From Hydrocarboniphaga sp. (lineage in GTDB: Bacteria; Pseudomonadota; Gammaproteobacteria; Nevskiales; Nevskiaceae), in assembly GCF_028291725.1 (NCBI RefSeq), contig NZ_JAQGNT010000055.1, positions 1-63,506 on the forward strand: a stretch of DNA of 63,506 nucleotides, written 5' to 3'. The notes below the pieces were generated by a model. That model saw nothing but the letters and a program-made list of their open reading frames with translations, made no database searches and had not been told where the DNA came from. The translations under genes and the position numbers were made by a program. Within the stretch, counting starts at the first letter, position 1, and every line of letters begins with the position of its first letter. Of this stretch, positions 32,015 to 43,200 are shown in pieces.

Positions 32015-32248
32015 ATGGAACGACGTCTTGCTGAACTGAGCAACGCGGTCTTGCGCTATCTCGCGGCGCATCCGAATGCGGCGGACAGCGCCGTCGGAAT
32101 CCGCCAGTGGTGGCTGGGCGACGTGGGCTTCAAAGCAAGCGCGATGGAGCTGCAGGCCGCGCTCGACCAAATGGTCGCGCGCCGGCAGATCCGGGTCAGC
32201 GTTCTGGCGGATGGCATCGAGCTTTATTCGAGCGCAGCGGGTGTTTGA
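32015..32248 (+). CDS. Small winged-helix-like protein, first gene of CIS operon
   Basis: Protein of 77 residues preceded by GGAGG. The sequence reads as helix (RRLAELSNAVLRYLAAHP), helix (RQWWLGDVGFKASAMELQAALDQMVARRQI) and a two-stranded wing (IRVSVLADGIELYSS), the layout of a small winged helix. No family is recognised. Its position as the first gene behind the sigma-54 promoter suggests an accessory regulator or an assembly factor of the injection system. Confidence 0.7.
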   Translation: MERRLAELSNAVLRYLAAHPNAADSAVGIRQWWLGDVGFKASAMELQAALDQMVARRQIRVSVLADGIELYSSAAGV

Positions 32249-32264
32249 GACCAAGGAGCCTTTC

Positions 32265-32633
32265 GTGACGGAATCGATCAGCTGGAACGTAACGACACGC
32301 GCCATCGGCGGGCCACAGATCGCGTCAGGTGGCAGCCTACAGGCGGATGCCTACGACAAGCTCGAGGTCACCGTCGCTGCCGGCGCGACGCAGGCGGTCA
32401 ACATCGCGCCCGGCAATTGGACCTCGGTGCAGTTGCTGGTGATCAACCCGTCTGCGGCGAGCAATACCCTCACTTACAACTTCGGCACGAGCGATATCGT
32501 GCTGGACGGCACGCTGTTCCTGGCCGGCCTCGGCGCTGTGTCGCTGCTGGGAGCCGGCGCAGCAACCCTGACATTCAAAAATACCTCCACTGCCGACATC
32601 ACCATCGACATTCTCGTCGGCCGCAGCGCCTAA
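32265..32633 (+). CDS. Unknown beta-rich protein of the CIS operon
   Basis: Protein of 122 residues starting at GTG 32265 with AAGGAG 6 bases upstream. It is predicted to be mainly beta: alternating short hydrophobic strands (LEVTVAAGATQAVNIAPG, VQLLVINPS, LTYNFGTS, ATLTFKNTS, ITIDILVG) with no cysteines and no signal peptide. I do not recognise a family. Its place between the small wHTH-like gene and the sheath gene suggests a particle-associated or regulatory role. The repeated Asn/Thr-rich strands would also fit a small fibre- or sandwich-like fold. Confidence 0.65.
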   Translation: MTESISWNVTTRAIGGPQIASGGSLQADAYDKLEVTVAAGATQAVNIAPGNWTSVQLLVINPSAASNTLTYNFGTSDIVLDGTLFLAGLGAVSLLGAGAATLTFKNTSTADITIDILVGRSA

Positions 32634-32674
32634 GCGCGGCGCGCACTCCAGATCGATCAATCGAGGGGCTTCCA

Positions 32675-34225
32675 ATGCCAGTGCAACTCAGTTATCCCGG
32701 CGTCTACATCGAGGAGCTGCCCAGCAGCGTGCGCACGATCACCGGCGTGGCGACGTCCATTGCCGCGTTCATCGGTTCGGCCCCGCGCGGGCCCACGGAT
32801 CAGCCGGCGACCATCCTGAGCTTCGCCGATTTCACTCGCGTCTACGGCGGACTGTGGAGTACCAGCACGCTTGGTTACGCGGTGCAGCAGTTCTTCCTCA
32901 ACGGCGGCAGCCGGGCGGTGATCGTGCGGGTTGTGCCTGCCGATGCCGCCACCGCTCAACTCGACCTCGACCCGGGCAACAATTTCGTTCTCGCTGCGGC
33001 GAATCAAGGTGTTTGGGCCAATAAGCTGTTCGCCCGCATCGACTGGCTGACCCGGGATCCGACTGACATCAGCCTGTTCAATCTCTATTTGAAGGACGCC
33101 GGCACCGGCACTACCGAAACCTTCCGCAACGTCTCGATCGACACGGCCGATCCGCGTTTCGTGACGTCGGTACTCGCGCAGCAGTCTCAACTCGCCCGCG
33201 TGGCCAGCATCGGTGTGCTCACGCGTCCGCAGTCCAGCGTTGCGGCACCGGCGGGCACCGATCCGTTCAGCGCCGCCGGCAATGCGTATTCCGTCACCGC
33301 GACCGGAGCGGACGGGTCCGCGATCGGCGACGCCGAAGTGACTGCCGGGCTGCCTTTGCTGGACAAGACCGACCTGTTCAACCTGCTATGCCTGCCGCCG
33401 CCGACGCGCGATTCGGATTTTCTTCCGGCGACCTGGGCTGCGGCGATTGCCTATGCGCAGGGCCGGCGCGCGGTGGTCATTGTGGATGCGCCGCTGACGT
33501 GGACCGACCCTACGACCCTCTCCGACGCCGACGTGAGCGCGGTAGCGACCACGCGCAGCGATAGCGCGGCGCTGTATTTTCCGCGCCTGTTGATTGCCGA
33601 TCCGCTGCAGGAAAACCGGCTCGCCAGCTTTGCACCCGGCGGCGTCGTCGCCGGCATCATCGCGCGCACCGACGCGCAGCGCGGCGTGTGGAAGGCACCG
33701 GCCGGCATCGACGCCACGCTCACCGGTGTTTCCGGGTTGGCGTTCGGCGATCAGGTGGCGCCGCCCGCACATCTCACCGACGGCGACAACGGCCTGCTCA
33801 ATCCGATGGCAGTGAATTGCCTGCGCAATTTCCCGGTGACCGGGCCCGTAGTCTGGGGCACGCGCACGCTTGCAGGCACCGACGCGCTGGCCTCGCAATG
33901 GAAATACCTGCCGATCCGCAGGCTCGCGCTCTACATCGAGGAGAGCCTGTTCCGCGGCACGCAGTGGGTAGTGTTCGAGCCCAACGACGAGCCGCTGTGG
34001 TCGCAGATCCGTCTCAACGTCGGCGGGTTTCTGCAGACCCTGTTCCGCCAGGGCGCGTTCCAGGGCTCGACGCCGAAGGACGCGTACTTCGTCAAATGCA
34101 GCAGCGAGACCACGACGCAAACCGACATCGACAACGGCATCGTCAACATCATTGTCGGTTTCGCACCGCTGAAGCCGGCGGAATTCGTCGTGATCCAGAT
34201 CCAGCAAATCACTCCGCAGTCCTGA
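32675..34225 (+). CDS. Contractile tail sheath protein
   Basis: Protein of 516 residues of the phage tail sheath family. The conserved N-terminus YPGVYIEELPSSVRTITGVATS and the GSAPRGPTDQP region are seen. The C-terminal domain has the IEESLFRGTQWVVFEPND, WSQIRLNVGGFLQTLF and FVKCSSETTT hallmarks of sheath subunits that lock into the helical lattice. This subunit forms the spring that contracts to drive the tube. There is a single sheath gene, unlike the three of Afp/PVC. RBS GAGGGG lies upstream of ATG 32675. The tube gene follows 18 bases later. Confidence 0.95.
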   Translation: MPVQLSYPGVYIEELPSSVRTITGVATSIAAFIGSAPRGPTDQPATILSFADFTRVYGGLWSTSTLGYAVQQFFLNGGSRAVIVRVVPADAATAQLDLDPGNNFVLAAANQGVWANKLFARIDWLTRDPTDISLFNLYLKDAGTGTTETFRNVSIDTADPRFVTSVLAQQSQLARVASIGVLTRPQSSVAAPAGTDPFSAAGNAYSVTATGADGSAIGDAEVTAGLPLLDKTDLFNLLCLPPPTRDSDFLPATWAAAIAYAQGRRAVVIVDAPLTWTDPTTLSDADVSAVATTRSDSAALYFPRLLIADPLQENRLASFAPGGVVAGIIARTDAQRGVWKAPAGIDATLTGVSGLAFGDQVAPPAHLTDGDNGLLNPMAVNCLRNFPVTGPVVWGTRTLAGTDALASQWKYLPIRRLALYIEESLFRGTQWVVFEPNDEPLWSQIRLNVGGFLQTLFRQGAFQGSTPKDAYFVKCSSETTTQTDIDNGIVNIIVGFAPLKPAEFVVIQIQQITPQS

Positions 34226-34243
34226 AAAGCCGGGGACAACGAA

Positions 34244-34765
34244 ATGGCACAATTCACCGTCAACGCGACGCGCTTCGATCCCTACAAGAACTTCAAGTTC
34301 CGGGTGAAATGGGACGGCCGCTATGTCGCGGGCATCTCCAAGGTTGGCGCGCTCAAGCGCAGTACCGATCCGGTGGAGCACCGCGAAGGCGGCGATCCGT
34401 CCACGTCGCGGAAATCACCGAGCCGAACCAAGTACGAGGCGATCACGCTGGAGCGCGGTGTCACCCACGACACCGAGTTCGAGCGATGGGCCAACAAGGT
34501 CTGGAACTTTGGCTCCGGCCTCGGCTCGGAAGTCTCGCTGAAGGACTTCCGCAAGGACCTGATCATCGAGGTCTACAACGAAGCCGGCCAGCTCGCGCTG
34601 GCCTACAAGGTCTACCGCTGCTGGGTTTCGGAATACCAGGCGCTGCCCGACCTGGACGCCAATGCCAATGCCATCGCGATCCAGCACATCAAGCTGGAAA
34701 ACGAGGGCTGGGAACGCGACTACGAAGTCACCGAGCCGGCCGAGCCGAGCTACAGCGAACCCTGA
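34244..34765 (+). CDS. Inner tube protein (T4 gp19-like)
   Basis: Protein of 173 residues of the phage tail-tube (gp19/Hcp-like) family. Recognisable features are the opening DPYKNFKFRVKWDGRYVAGISKVGAL, the basic SRKSPSRTKYEAITLERGVTHD and a C-terminal HIKLENEGWERD. Subunits stack as hexameric rings to form the rigid tube pushed through the target membrane. There is a single tube gene here, directly after the sheath. Confidence 0.94.
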   Translation: MAQFTVNATRFDPYKNFKFRVKWDGRYVAGISKVGALKRSTDPVEHREGGDPSTSRKSPSRTKYEAITLERGVTHDTEFERWANKVWNFGSGLGSEVSLKDFRKDLIIEVYNEAGQLALAYKVYRCWVSEYQALPDLDANANAIAIQHIKLENEGWERDYEVTEPAEPSYSEP

Positions 34766-34774
34766 GTTCATAAC

Positions 34775-35476
34775 ATGCGATTTGCCGCAAAGGATCTGCT
34801 GGCGATATGGGAGCAAGGCCAGACGCGCCATGCGCTCGACCGCGCGTTGCTGCTGTTCGCTGCCGCCTGCCCGGAGTTGCCGGCAGACCAGCTCGCCGAC
34901 CGGCCGCTAGGGCAGCGCAACCAGGCCTTGCTGCGGCTGCGTCAGCACAGCTTCGGGCCGCGCATCGTCGCCCATGCCGACTGCCCGGATTGCGGCGACC
35001 GCATGGAACTGGCGTTGCGCACCGATGCGTTTCTGTCCGAGGCCGCAGCGCCCGATACAGCCGCCGAATTCGAAGCCGACGGCTTGCGCTTCCGCGCCGT
35101 CACCAGCCGCGATCTGGCGGCGGTGCTGGGCCACGCGGATGCGGAATCCGCCGCACTGCATCTGCTCGAACGTTGCTGCGTCTCGCGGCCCGACACGGCG
35201 ACGCTTCGTGATCTGCTCGGCACAGTAGAGGCCGGGCTTGAATCGCTAGACCCGGATGCCGACATCGAACTGTCGCTGGCTTGCGAGACTTGCGGACATG
35301 CCTGGAACGCACCGTTCGACATCGGCGCGATGCTCTGGGACGAGGTCGATGCCCGTGCCCGCGCGCTGCTGGGCGAAGTGCATGCGCTGGCCGGCGCCTA
35401 CGGCTGGTGCGAGCGCGACATCCTCGCGCTCAGCGAACAGCGCCGGGCGGCTTATCTGGGCATGGTGGCGGCATGA
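34775..35476 (+). CDS. T4 gp26-like baseplate/hub chaperone with zinc-ribbon cysteines
   Basis: Protein of 233 residues. It resembles the gp26-like protein found between tube and cap genes of extracellular CIS loci. Two CxxC pairs, CPDCG (about residue 70) and CETCG (about 171), could bind one zinc as a split ribbon. The C-terminal ILALSEQRRAAYLGMV matches the conserved end of this family. The role is probably tube/baseplate assembly and not mature particle structure; that is inference from phage T4. It overlaps the next gene by ATGA. Confidence 0.78.
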   Translation: MRFAAKDLLAIWEQGQTRHALDRALLLFAAACPELPADQLADRPLGQRNQALLRLRQHSFGPRIVAHADCPDCGDRMELALRTDAFLSEAAAPDTAAEFEADGLRFRAVTSRDLAAVLGHADAESAALHLLERCCVSRPDTATLRDLLGTVEAGLESLDPDADIELSLACETCGHAWNAPFDIGAMLWDEVDARARALLGEVHALAGAYGWCERDILALSEQRRAAYLGMVAA

Positions 35477-36132
35477 GCGGCTTCCTGCGCAGGCTTTCGG
35501 CGCAGGCGCTAGGCAGCGCTGCGCCGGTGCGATCCGCAACTCGGTTGCCGTATGCCGCTGGGCCGATGCAGCTCAATCATCCGATGAGCGAAGAAGTGGC
35601 GCACGAGGTCGCACCCGCGCCAATGCCGCACCCGTTTTCGACTGAAAGACAAACTATTGCTGCCGGCCCGCTGCAAGCCGATGGTCCTTTCTTCACTTCG
35701 GCGCCACACGTCGCCCGCGCGCGCGCTCACCTCGATTCTTTCGACAAAGATCCGCCAATCGAGCTACCGCCACCGCTGATCGACAGGCCCCGATCCCCAG
35801 AGCTGCGCCGCGAGGCGGAAGCTTCGCCGCAGCGGCATGCGTCGTTCGTCGACACAGCGGATGCCGCCAGCGCTGTTGTATCCGAGCGCCGGCCCCCACC
35901 GCCGCCACTGCTTCCGCCACAAACGCGCTTCACGCCTTCGGCGGCAGTTGCATTCGCGAGCCGGCCACCGGCGGACAGCGAGGCGCACGAGGTCCACGTC
36001 ACGATCGGCCGCATCGAAATCACCGCGGTCCACGAAGCGCCGCCGCCGCGTCGGGCACCCGCCGCCAAGCCGGCGAAAAAACTGATGTCGCTCGACGACT
36101 ATCTGGCCAAGCGGCAGCCGGGGCGTGGGTGA
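35473..36132 (+). CDS. Pro-rich CIS-associated protein of unknown function
   Basis: Protein of 219 residues, mostly low-complexity and rich in Pro, Ala and Arg (for example PPPPPLLPPQ). The C-terminus has an ordered HVTIGRIEITAV segment and a final MSLDDYLAKRQPG tail. The same HxxIGRIEI...SLDDYL pattern is familiar from proteins in other CIS clusters at this position, but no function is assigned. A flexible linker with a short docking strand at the end suggests a tether between cap/baseplate parts. It overlaps neighbours on both sides by 4 bases (ATGA, GTGA). Confidence 0.7.
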   Translation: MSGFLRRLSAQALGSAAPVRSATRLPYAAGPMQLNHPMSEEVAHEVAPAPMPHPFSTERQTIAAGPLQADGPFFTSAPHVARARAHLDSFDKDPPIELPPPLIDRPRSPELRREAEASPQRHASFVDTADAASAVVSERRPPPPPLLPPQTRFTPSAAVAFASRPPADSEAHEVHVTIGRIEITAVHEAPPPRRAPAAKPAKKLMSLDDYLAKRQPGRG

Positions 36133-37447
36133 GCAGCGCGCTCGCCATCGCCGGCGTCACCGCGGTGTTGCGCGACAAGCTCAACGACGGCGTCGTCAAT
36201 GGCAACGTCAGCGGCATTCTCGGTACCACCGTCACGGTCAGTGCGCTGCCGCCCGACCAGGTGGTGTCGGCGAGCGGATCGGAAACCTCGCAGCTCAATC
36301 TGTTCCTGCACAAAGTCACGCTCAACACCGGCTGGTGCAACGAGGGCCTGCCATCGCGCGATACCGCCGGTCAGACCCGGCTCAGCAATCCGCCGCTGGC
36401 CTTGAATCTGCACTACCTGCTGAGCGCCTATTCCGGCGGCGACCTGCACGGCGACATCCTGCTCGGCTACGCGATGCAGCTGATGCACGAGACGCCGGTA
36501 CTGACGCGCACCGCGATTCGCACCGCACTGGTTCCGTCGCCGGACGTTGGCCTCGACCTGCCACCCGCGCTGCGCGCGCTCGCCGACTCCGGGCTGGACC
36601 AGCAGATCGAACAGATCCGCATCACGCCGGAATACCTCAACACCGAAGAACTCTCCAAGCTGTGGACAGCGATGCAGAGCCGCTACCGGCCCAGCGCCGC
36701 GTACCAGGTATCGGTGGTGCTGATCCAGGCGACGCAGCCGGCGCGCTCGCCGCTGCCGGTGCTGTCGCGCGGCAAGGTCGATGCCGTCACTCATCGCGAA
36801 GCGGGCATCAAGGTGCAGCCGGATCTGCTGCCGCCGTATCCGTACATCGAATCCATAGCTCCCGACACCGCGCAAATCGCCGCGGAAATGGGCGACAGGC
36901 TGATCGTGTCCGGCCACAACCTCGATGGAAGCGCCGGGCAATACCGGCTGCTGCTGTCCAATGCAAAACTCGGCGTCGAACGCGAACTGGGGCCCGAGGC
37001 CGATCCCGCTTCAGCGTTGTCGGTACCGTTCGATCTAAACGATCCAAACAACATCCCGGCCGGTACCTACGCCGCCACACTGAAGCTGTTGAAGGTCGGC
37101 GAACTCCAGGCGCGTACCACCAATGCGGCGGCGCTCGTCGTCGCACCAAAAATAACCGGCGGCCTTGCTTCGCCGATCCACCTCGACGCCGCCGGCAATC
37201 TCACACTGACGCCGACCTGCACGCCGCCGGTTCGGCCCGAACAGCGCGTATCGCTGATACTCGGCGGGTACGAAGTCGTCGCGGACAGCTTCACTACCGC
37301 GACGACCACGCCGAGCTTCACGTTCGCGAAGTTGCCGGTGGGCGAGTATTGGGTGCGGCTGCGTGTGGACGGCATCGACAGCCTGCTGGTCAAACGCACG
37401 GTCGGCGAAGTGCCGAGCTTCATCGGCCCCAGAATCGAGGTGCAGGC

Positions 37448-37451
<4 letters not shown>
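36129..37451 (+). CDS. DUF4255 tail terminator/cap protein with Ig-like domains
   Basis: Protein of 440 residues starting at GTG 36129. The first 190 residues match DUF4255 (Pvc16/Afp16 N-terminal), with LNLHYLLSAYSG and a QLNLFLHKVTLNTGW opening. In Afp/PVC this protein caps the sheath-tube and sets its end. The rest (about 235-440) contains two beta-sandwich segments, the first resembling an IPT/TIG Ig-like domain (YIESIAPDTAQIAAEMGDRLIVSGHNL, split around the Pro). This makes it longer than the roughly 290-residue Afp16. The next gene overlaps by GTGA. Confidence 0.85.
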
Positions 37452-39363
<1,912 letters not shown>

Positions 39364-39367
<4 letters not shown>

Positions 39368-39618
39368 AGCGCGTGGTTCTGTACATCGACCGGCTGGTAC
39401 TTAAGGGATTCGATCGCCGGGACCGGCATGCGCTCGCTGCCGGCCTGCAGCAGGAGCTGACGCGAATGTTTGCCGAGCCGGGCCTGATGCGGCAGCTGGT
39501 GGCGAAAGGCGACATTGGGGTGATCAAGACCGGCGCCGTGCGTATCGCCGCATCCGCATCGCCTGCGAAGGTCGGATCGCACCTGGCTGGCAGTATTACG
39601 CAAGGAGTCAAGGCATGA
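39364..39618 (+). CDS. Small CIS-associated protein
   Basis: Protein of 84 residues, overlapping the ATPase stop (ATGA). The N-terminal strand MKRVVLYIDRLVLKGF is followed by a helix (HALAAGLQQELTRMFAE) and a basic C-terminus (VRIAASASPAKVGSHLAGSI). No family name is known to me. Short proteins opening with (hydrophobic)-D/E-R-L-V-L-x-G follow the ATPase in other CIS loci. A diverged paralogue forms the last 80 residues of the next ORF. Confidence 0.72.
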
Positions 39619-40259
39619 CCGCCCGCAGATCGGCCAAGCCCGCGCCCCCGTCGAAGGCACCGTCGAACCTGCCGCATGCCAGCGTGCTACTGCGACCCAA
39701 GCTCAATATGGGTGCCCGCAAGGACGCTTTGGAGGTGGAAGCGGACCGGGTGGCCGATCGGTTTCTGTCCGGCTACGCGCCGTCGGATGTCGGCCGCGCT
39801 CCGACGAGCATTCAGCGCCATCGCGGGCTGCCCGCTGAAGGCTCCGGTGGAGTGCCCGATAGCGTCGATGGCGTCCTTGCGAATGCCGGTACACCGCTGG
39901 AGCCCGCGCCGCGGCAGGACGCGGCCGATGCGCTGTTCGGCAAGCGCAGCGAAGTGAGGGACAGCCACGACCGCTACGCGAACATCGAGGTCAGCTACCT
40001 GCTGCAACGCATGGGTATGAAGCAGATCACTGTAGCGAGCGATCGGGTAGTACTGCGGGGCATGCATATCAACCAGGCCAGCTTGGCGCTGGAGCTGCAA
40101 AGCGATCTCGCACGACAGCTAGCGCAGCGCTTACCCGGCGACGGTATCGGCAGTGCGTGCGAGATTCGAACGCTGAACATCCGCCGCGAGAGCAACGCGC
40201 CGGCGAAGGACCCACCGCATTTGATGGCGCAGGGCATAGCGGGAGCTCTCACGTCATGA
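39615..40259 (+). pseudogene. Chimeric scar ORF: DUF4157 N-terminus + ATPase fragment + small-protein paralogue
   Basis: ORF of 214 residues made of three parts. Residues 1-101 resemble the N-terminal part of DUF4157 CIS effectors (ALEVEADRVADRFLSG, then SVDGVLANAGTPLEPAP) but stop before any HExxH. Residues about 102-133 copy the ATPase Walker-B region (ADALFGKRSEV..DSHDRYANIEV), with the catalytic DE changed to DA; DNA 39918-40013 matches 38915-39010 at 87 of 96 positions. Residues 135-214 are a diverged paralogue of the preceding small protein, still beginning MK. The reading frame is open, and both ends are coupled by ATGA, so it may be expressed. The last segment may be the functional part. 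Confidence 0.8.
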
Positions 40260-43200
40260 CGCATGCATCCCGGCAGTCGGTTGCTCCGGCGCTTTCGCCC
40301 AACTCGGAACATTCGAGCGCCGGCAACTCTCGCTGGGACAATCTGGAAAGAGAAGCTGATCGCGCTGCGGACCAGGCGCTGGCCGTGTCGGAAAGTGAAG
40401 TCGGGAGTGTCAGTCGCGTCCACCTCAGCCAGAACACTCTGGGTCCCGGCGACTATGAGCCTCTCTCGGAAAGTGTGCAGCGCACGTTGGTGACGCCCGG
40501 TGCGCCACTCGAACGCGGCTTGCGAATGGACATGGAGCGCAGGCTCGGACATGACTTCTCGCACGTGCGCGTGCATGCGGATTCAGCCGGGGCAGATTCC
40601 GCGCGCCAGATCGATGCACAGGCCTACACCGTAGGGAATCACATCGTCTTCGGCACCGGCCATTTCGCGCCGACGACACACTCCGGCAGACACCTGATCG
40701 CGCACGAGCTCGCACACGTCGTCCAGCAATCATCGAAAGGCGCGGCGGCGGGAAATGCTGGGGTGGTGCAGCGGAAGCCGCTTCGCGATCCTGTCGGCAA
40801 CGAGAGTTCGCCGCCGCTGCTCGAAAGGCCTGACCCAGGTCCGATCGTCTTCGACCAGCCCTCGCAATCCCCGCCGGCGAACATATCTGTTCCGTACGCT
40901 GCACCCAAGCCCATGGCCGCGCAGCCGCCGATTAATGGAGGGCCGGTGCCGCAGGTGAACCCACTCGCGAGTCCCGCAGCCGCCGGGGAAGGCGCGTCCG
41001 CTACTGCTCCCGCGGTCAGCCCAGCAGAGACCGGTGAAAGCGAGATGCCACGGCTGACCGACCGGTTTACCGATCCGGTCGCAACGACTGGTGATTCCAC
41101 GCCGCGTGAAGGAAACTTCGAAGCAGACAAAGTCGATCTTGCAGAGCTGTTTCGTGCGTTGGCGTTCGGTGCACGCGAGTCGCGCAAGACGGTCGAATCC
41201 TATGCCCGGGACGCGCGGGCGCACGTCGATCGGAGCGCGGATGCCGCGATCAAGAAGGCTGGCGATCACGCGAAGGACGCGGAAGACGCGATGATCGCCA
41301 AGGCCGGCACACGGCACAAGCAGGTGGATCAGCTGGTCGACGCCCATGAATCGCAGCTGGCCTGGCAGGTCAAGCAGTGCAAGGAACGCGCGGGCGAGTA
41401 TGCGGCGAACGCGAAGCAGGCCTACACCGACGGATTCGATCTCTACCGCGGCGAGTTGGCCGGGGTTTTCAACGTGTGGGGAAGGAGGTTCGAAAAACTC
41501 GACAAGGACGAGGGCACACGAATCAAGGAGACCATGACCGGATTCAGATCGACAGCGCTCGACTACGCAGGCAATTACGACATCATCTATATCCGGTCGA
41601 ATACCAGCCAGAGCGCCGGGCGCGCCGAAGTTCAGCGCGATGCGGCCACCGAAGTCGCGATGGACTTCATCGAAAACGCGAACAAGGTCGAGCCACCGAT
41701 CACCACCTCACTTTCGGAAATCACGTCGAATCTGATCCGCCAGGTGTGGAAGCAGCGCGACGACGCATTGGAAAAATACAAGGAAGGCCTGCAACCCGTA
41801 CTCAAGGGTGTCGACGATCAGCTCGCCGCGGCGCGGGTCGATATCGACGTGAAGCGTATGAAGGTGGGCGTCAAGCTCACGAAGGTCAGGGCGGCGTTGC
41901 ACGCACGCCTGGACTTGCTCGAGCACGATGCCACGAAGCGCAACGCTGAGTTCGAATCGCAGGTCAAATCCGAAATCGACAAGGCCCGCTCCGGTGCGGA
42001 CAAGCGGATCCTGCGCGCGGCGCCCACGGCGATGAAACCCATCGGCGACGTCGTGAACGATGCAGTTGGTTTGCTCGCGAGCCGGAAGGAAGAGCTCGAT
42101 CCAGCGGCTGCGAGGCAGTTCGTCGGCGAAGTGGTGCAGTTTTCGGTCGACGCCGCCGAGGGCACTCGCGCGATATTCGCCGGCGCGCGCAACACGGGGG
42201 TCAGTTCCCTCGCGTCGGCTGGCCCGCTCGCCAAGCTGCGCTTCGCGCAGAGATTTGCCAGCTTTCGACAGCAGCTTAACGAGGAAGGCGCGCAGAAAGA
42301 ATTCGAGATGATCGAGTTCAGCGGCAACGCGGACGACTTTCTCGCAGCGACGCTGACCGATCTCGACGGGAGCTATCACGAGGGCATAGTCCGCGCGGCG
42401 GCAGCGCTCACCAAGATCGTGGTCGATACGCGTGACACGATCTATGACCCGTTGGAGCAGGCTCGCAAGGACGTCATCACGTCGGTCAACCAGGGACTGG
42501 GCCAGATATCGGACGAAAAGTGGAAGCTGCTAAAGGAAATTCCCAAGGCCGCGCGCCATGCCGCCTGGGTGTACGACCACCCGGTCAGGGACCGCATTGT
42601 CCGCGGCGCCGATATCTTTCTTGGGGTCCTTGCCGCCGTGCTTGTGTTCGCAGCCCTGGTTGTCGCGCTGCCATTCATCCTCGGAGCAGAGGCCGCGCTG
42701 GTCGTTGTTTGTCTCATCGCTTTCGTTAGCGGCTTCGCGATGGGCTACTACGGTGTGCAGGCGTACAAGGAACGCCGTAAGGCCGGTGACAGCGCGGCTT
42801 CTGCATTTTTCGGAGCGGTCGCGGACGTCACCGGGTTGACTGACTTTCGCCGTTCATTCACTGACCAGAAGATGCCGGACTTCGAGCGGGGATTCGCCAT
42901 CGGCAATTTCTTTATTGCGCTCTTTGGCGCGAAGGAAGGTGTGGGCCGCTTTTACAAGTCGGCGAAGCTGCGCTTCCCGAAGTTGTTCACGAATCCTTTC
43001 CGGCCCAAACTGCCGCCGATTCCGCTCGAGCCCCCGGTCGCGGCAGTCGGAGGCATGGCAGTAGATCTGCCGAAGCCCGGCCTGCCCGATAATCTGAACA
43101 TCCCGCATGAGGGTGTCCCCGGCGCGGAGGCGACCGACAGACCGCCCGCGCCGCCGTCCGATGCCCCAGGCTTCAAACCGCCGCATGAAGAAATTCCCGG

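Noticed and set aside
31955-32248. Upstream start for the first CIS gene
   Set aside because: ATG 31955 lies at the -24 element of the predicted sigma-54 promoter and would not be transcribed; ATG 32015 has a GGAGG site.
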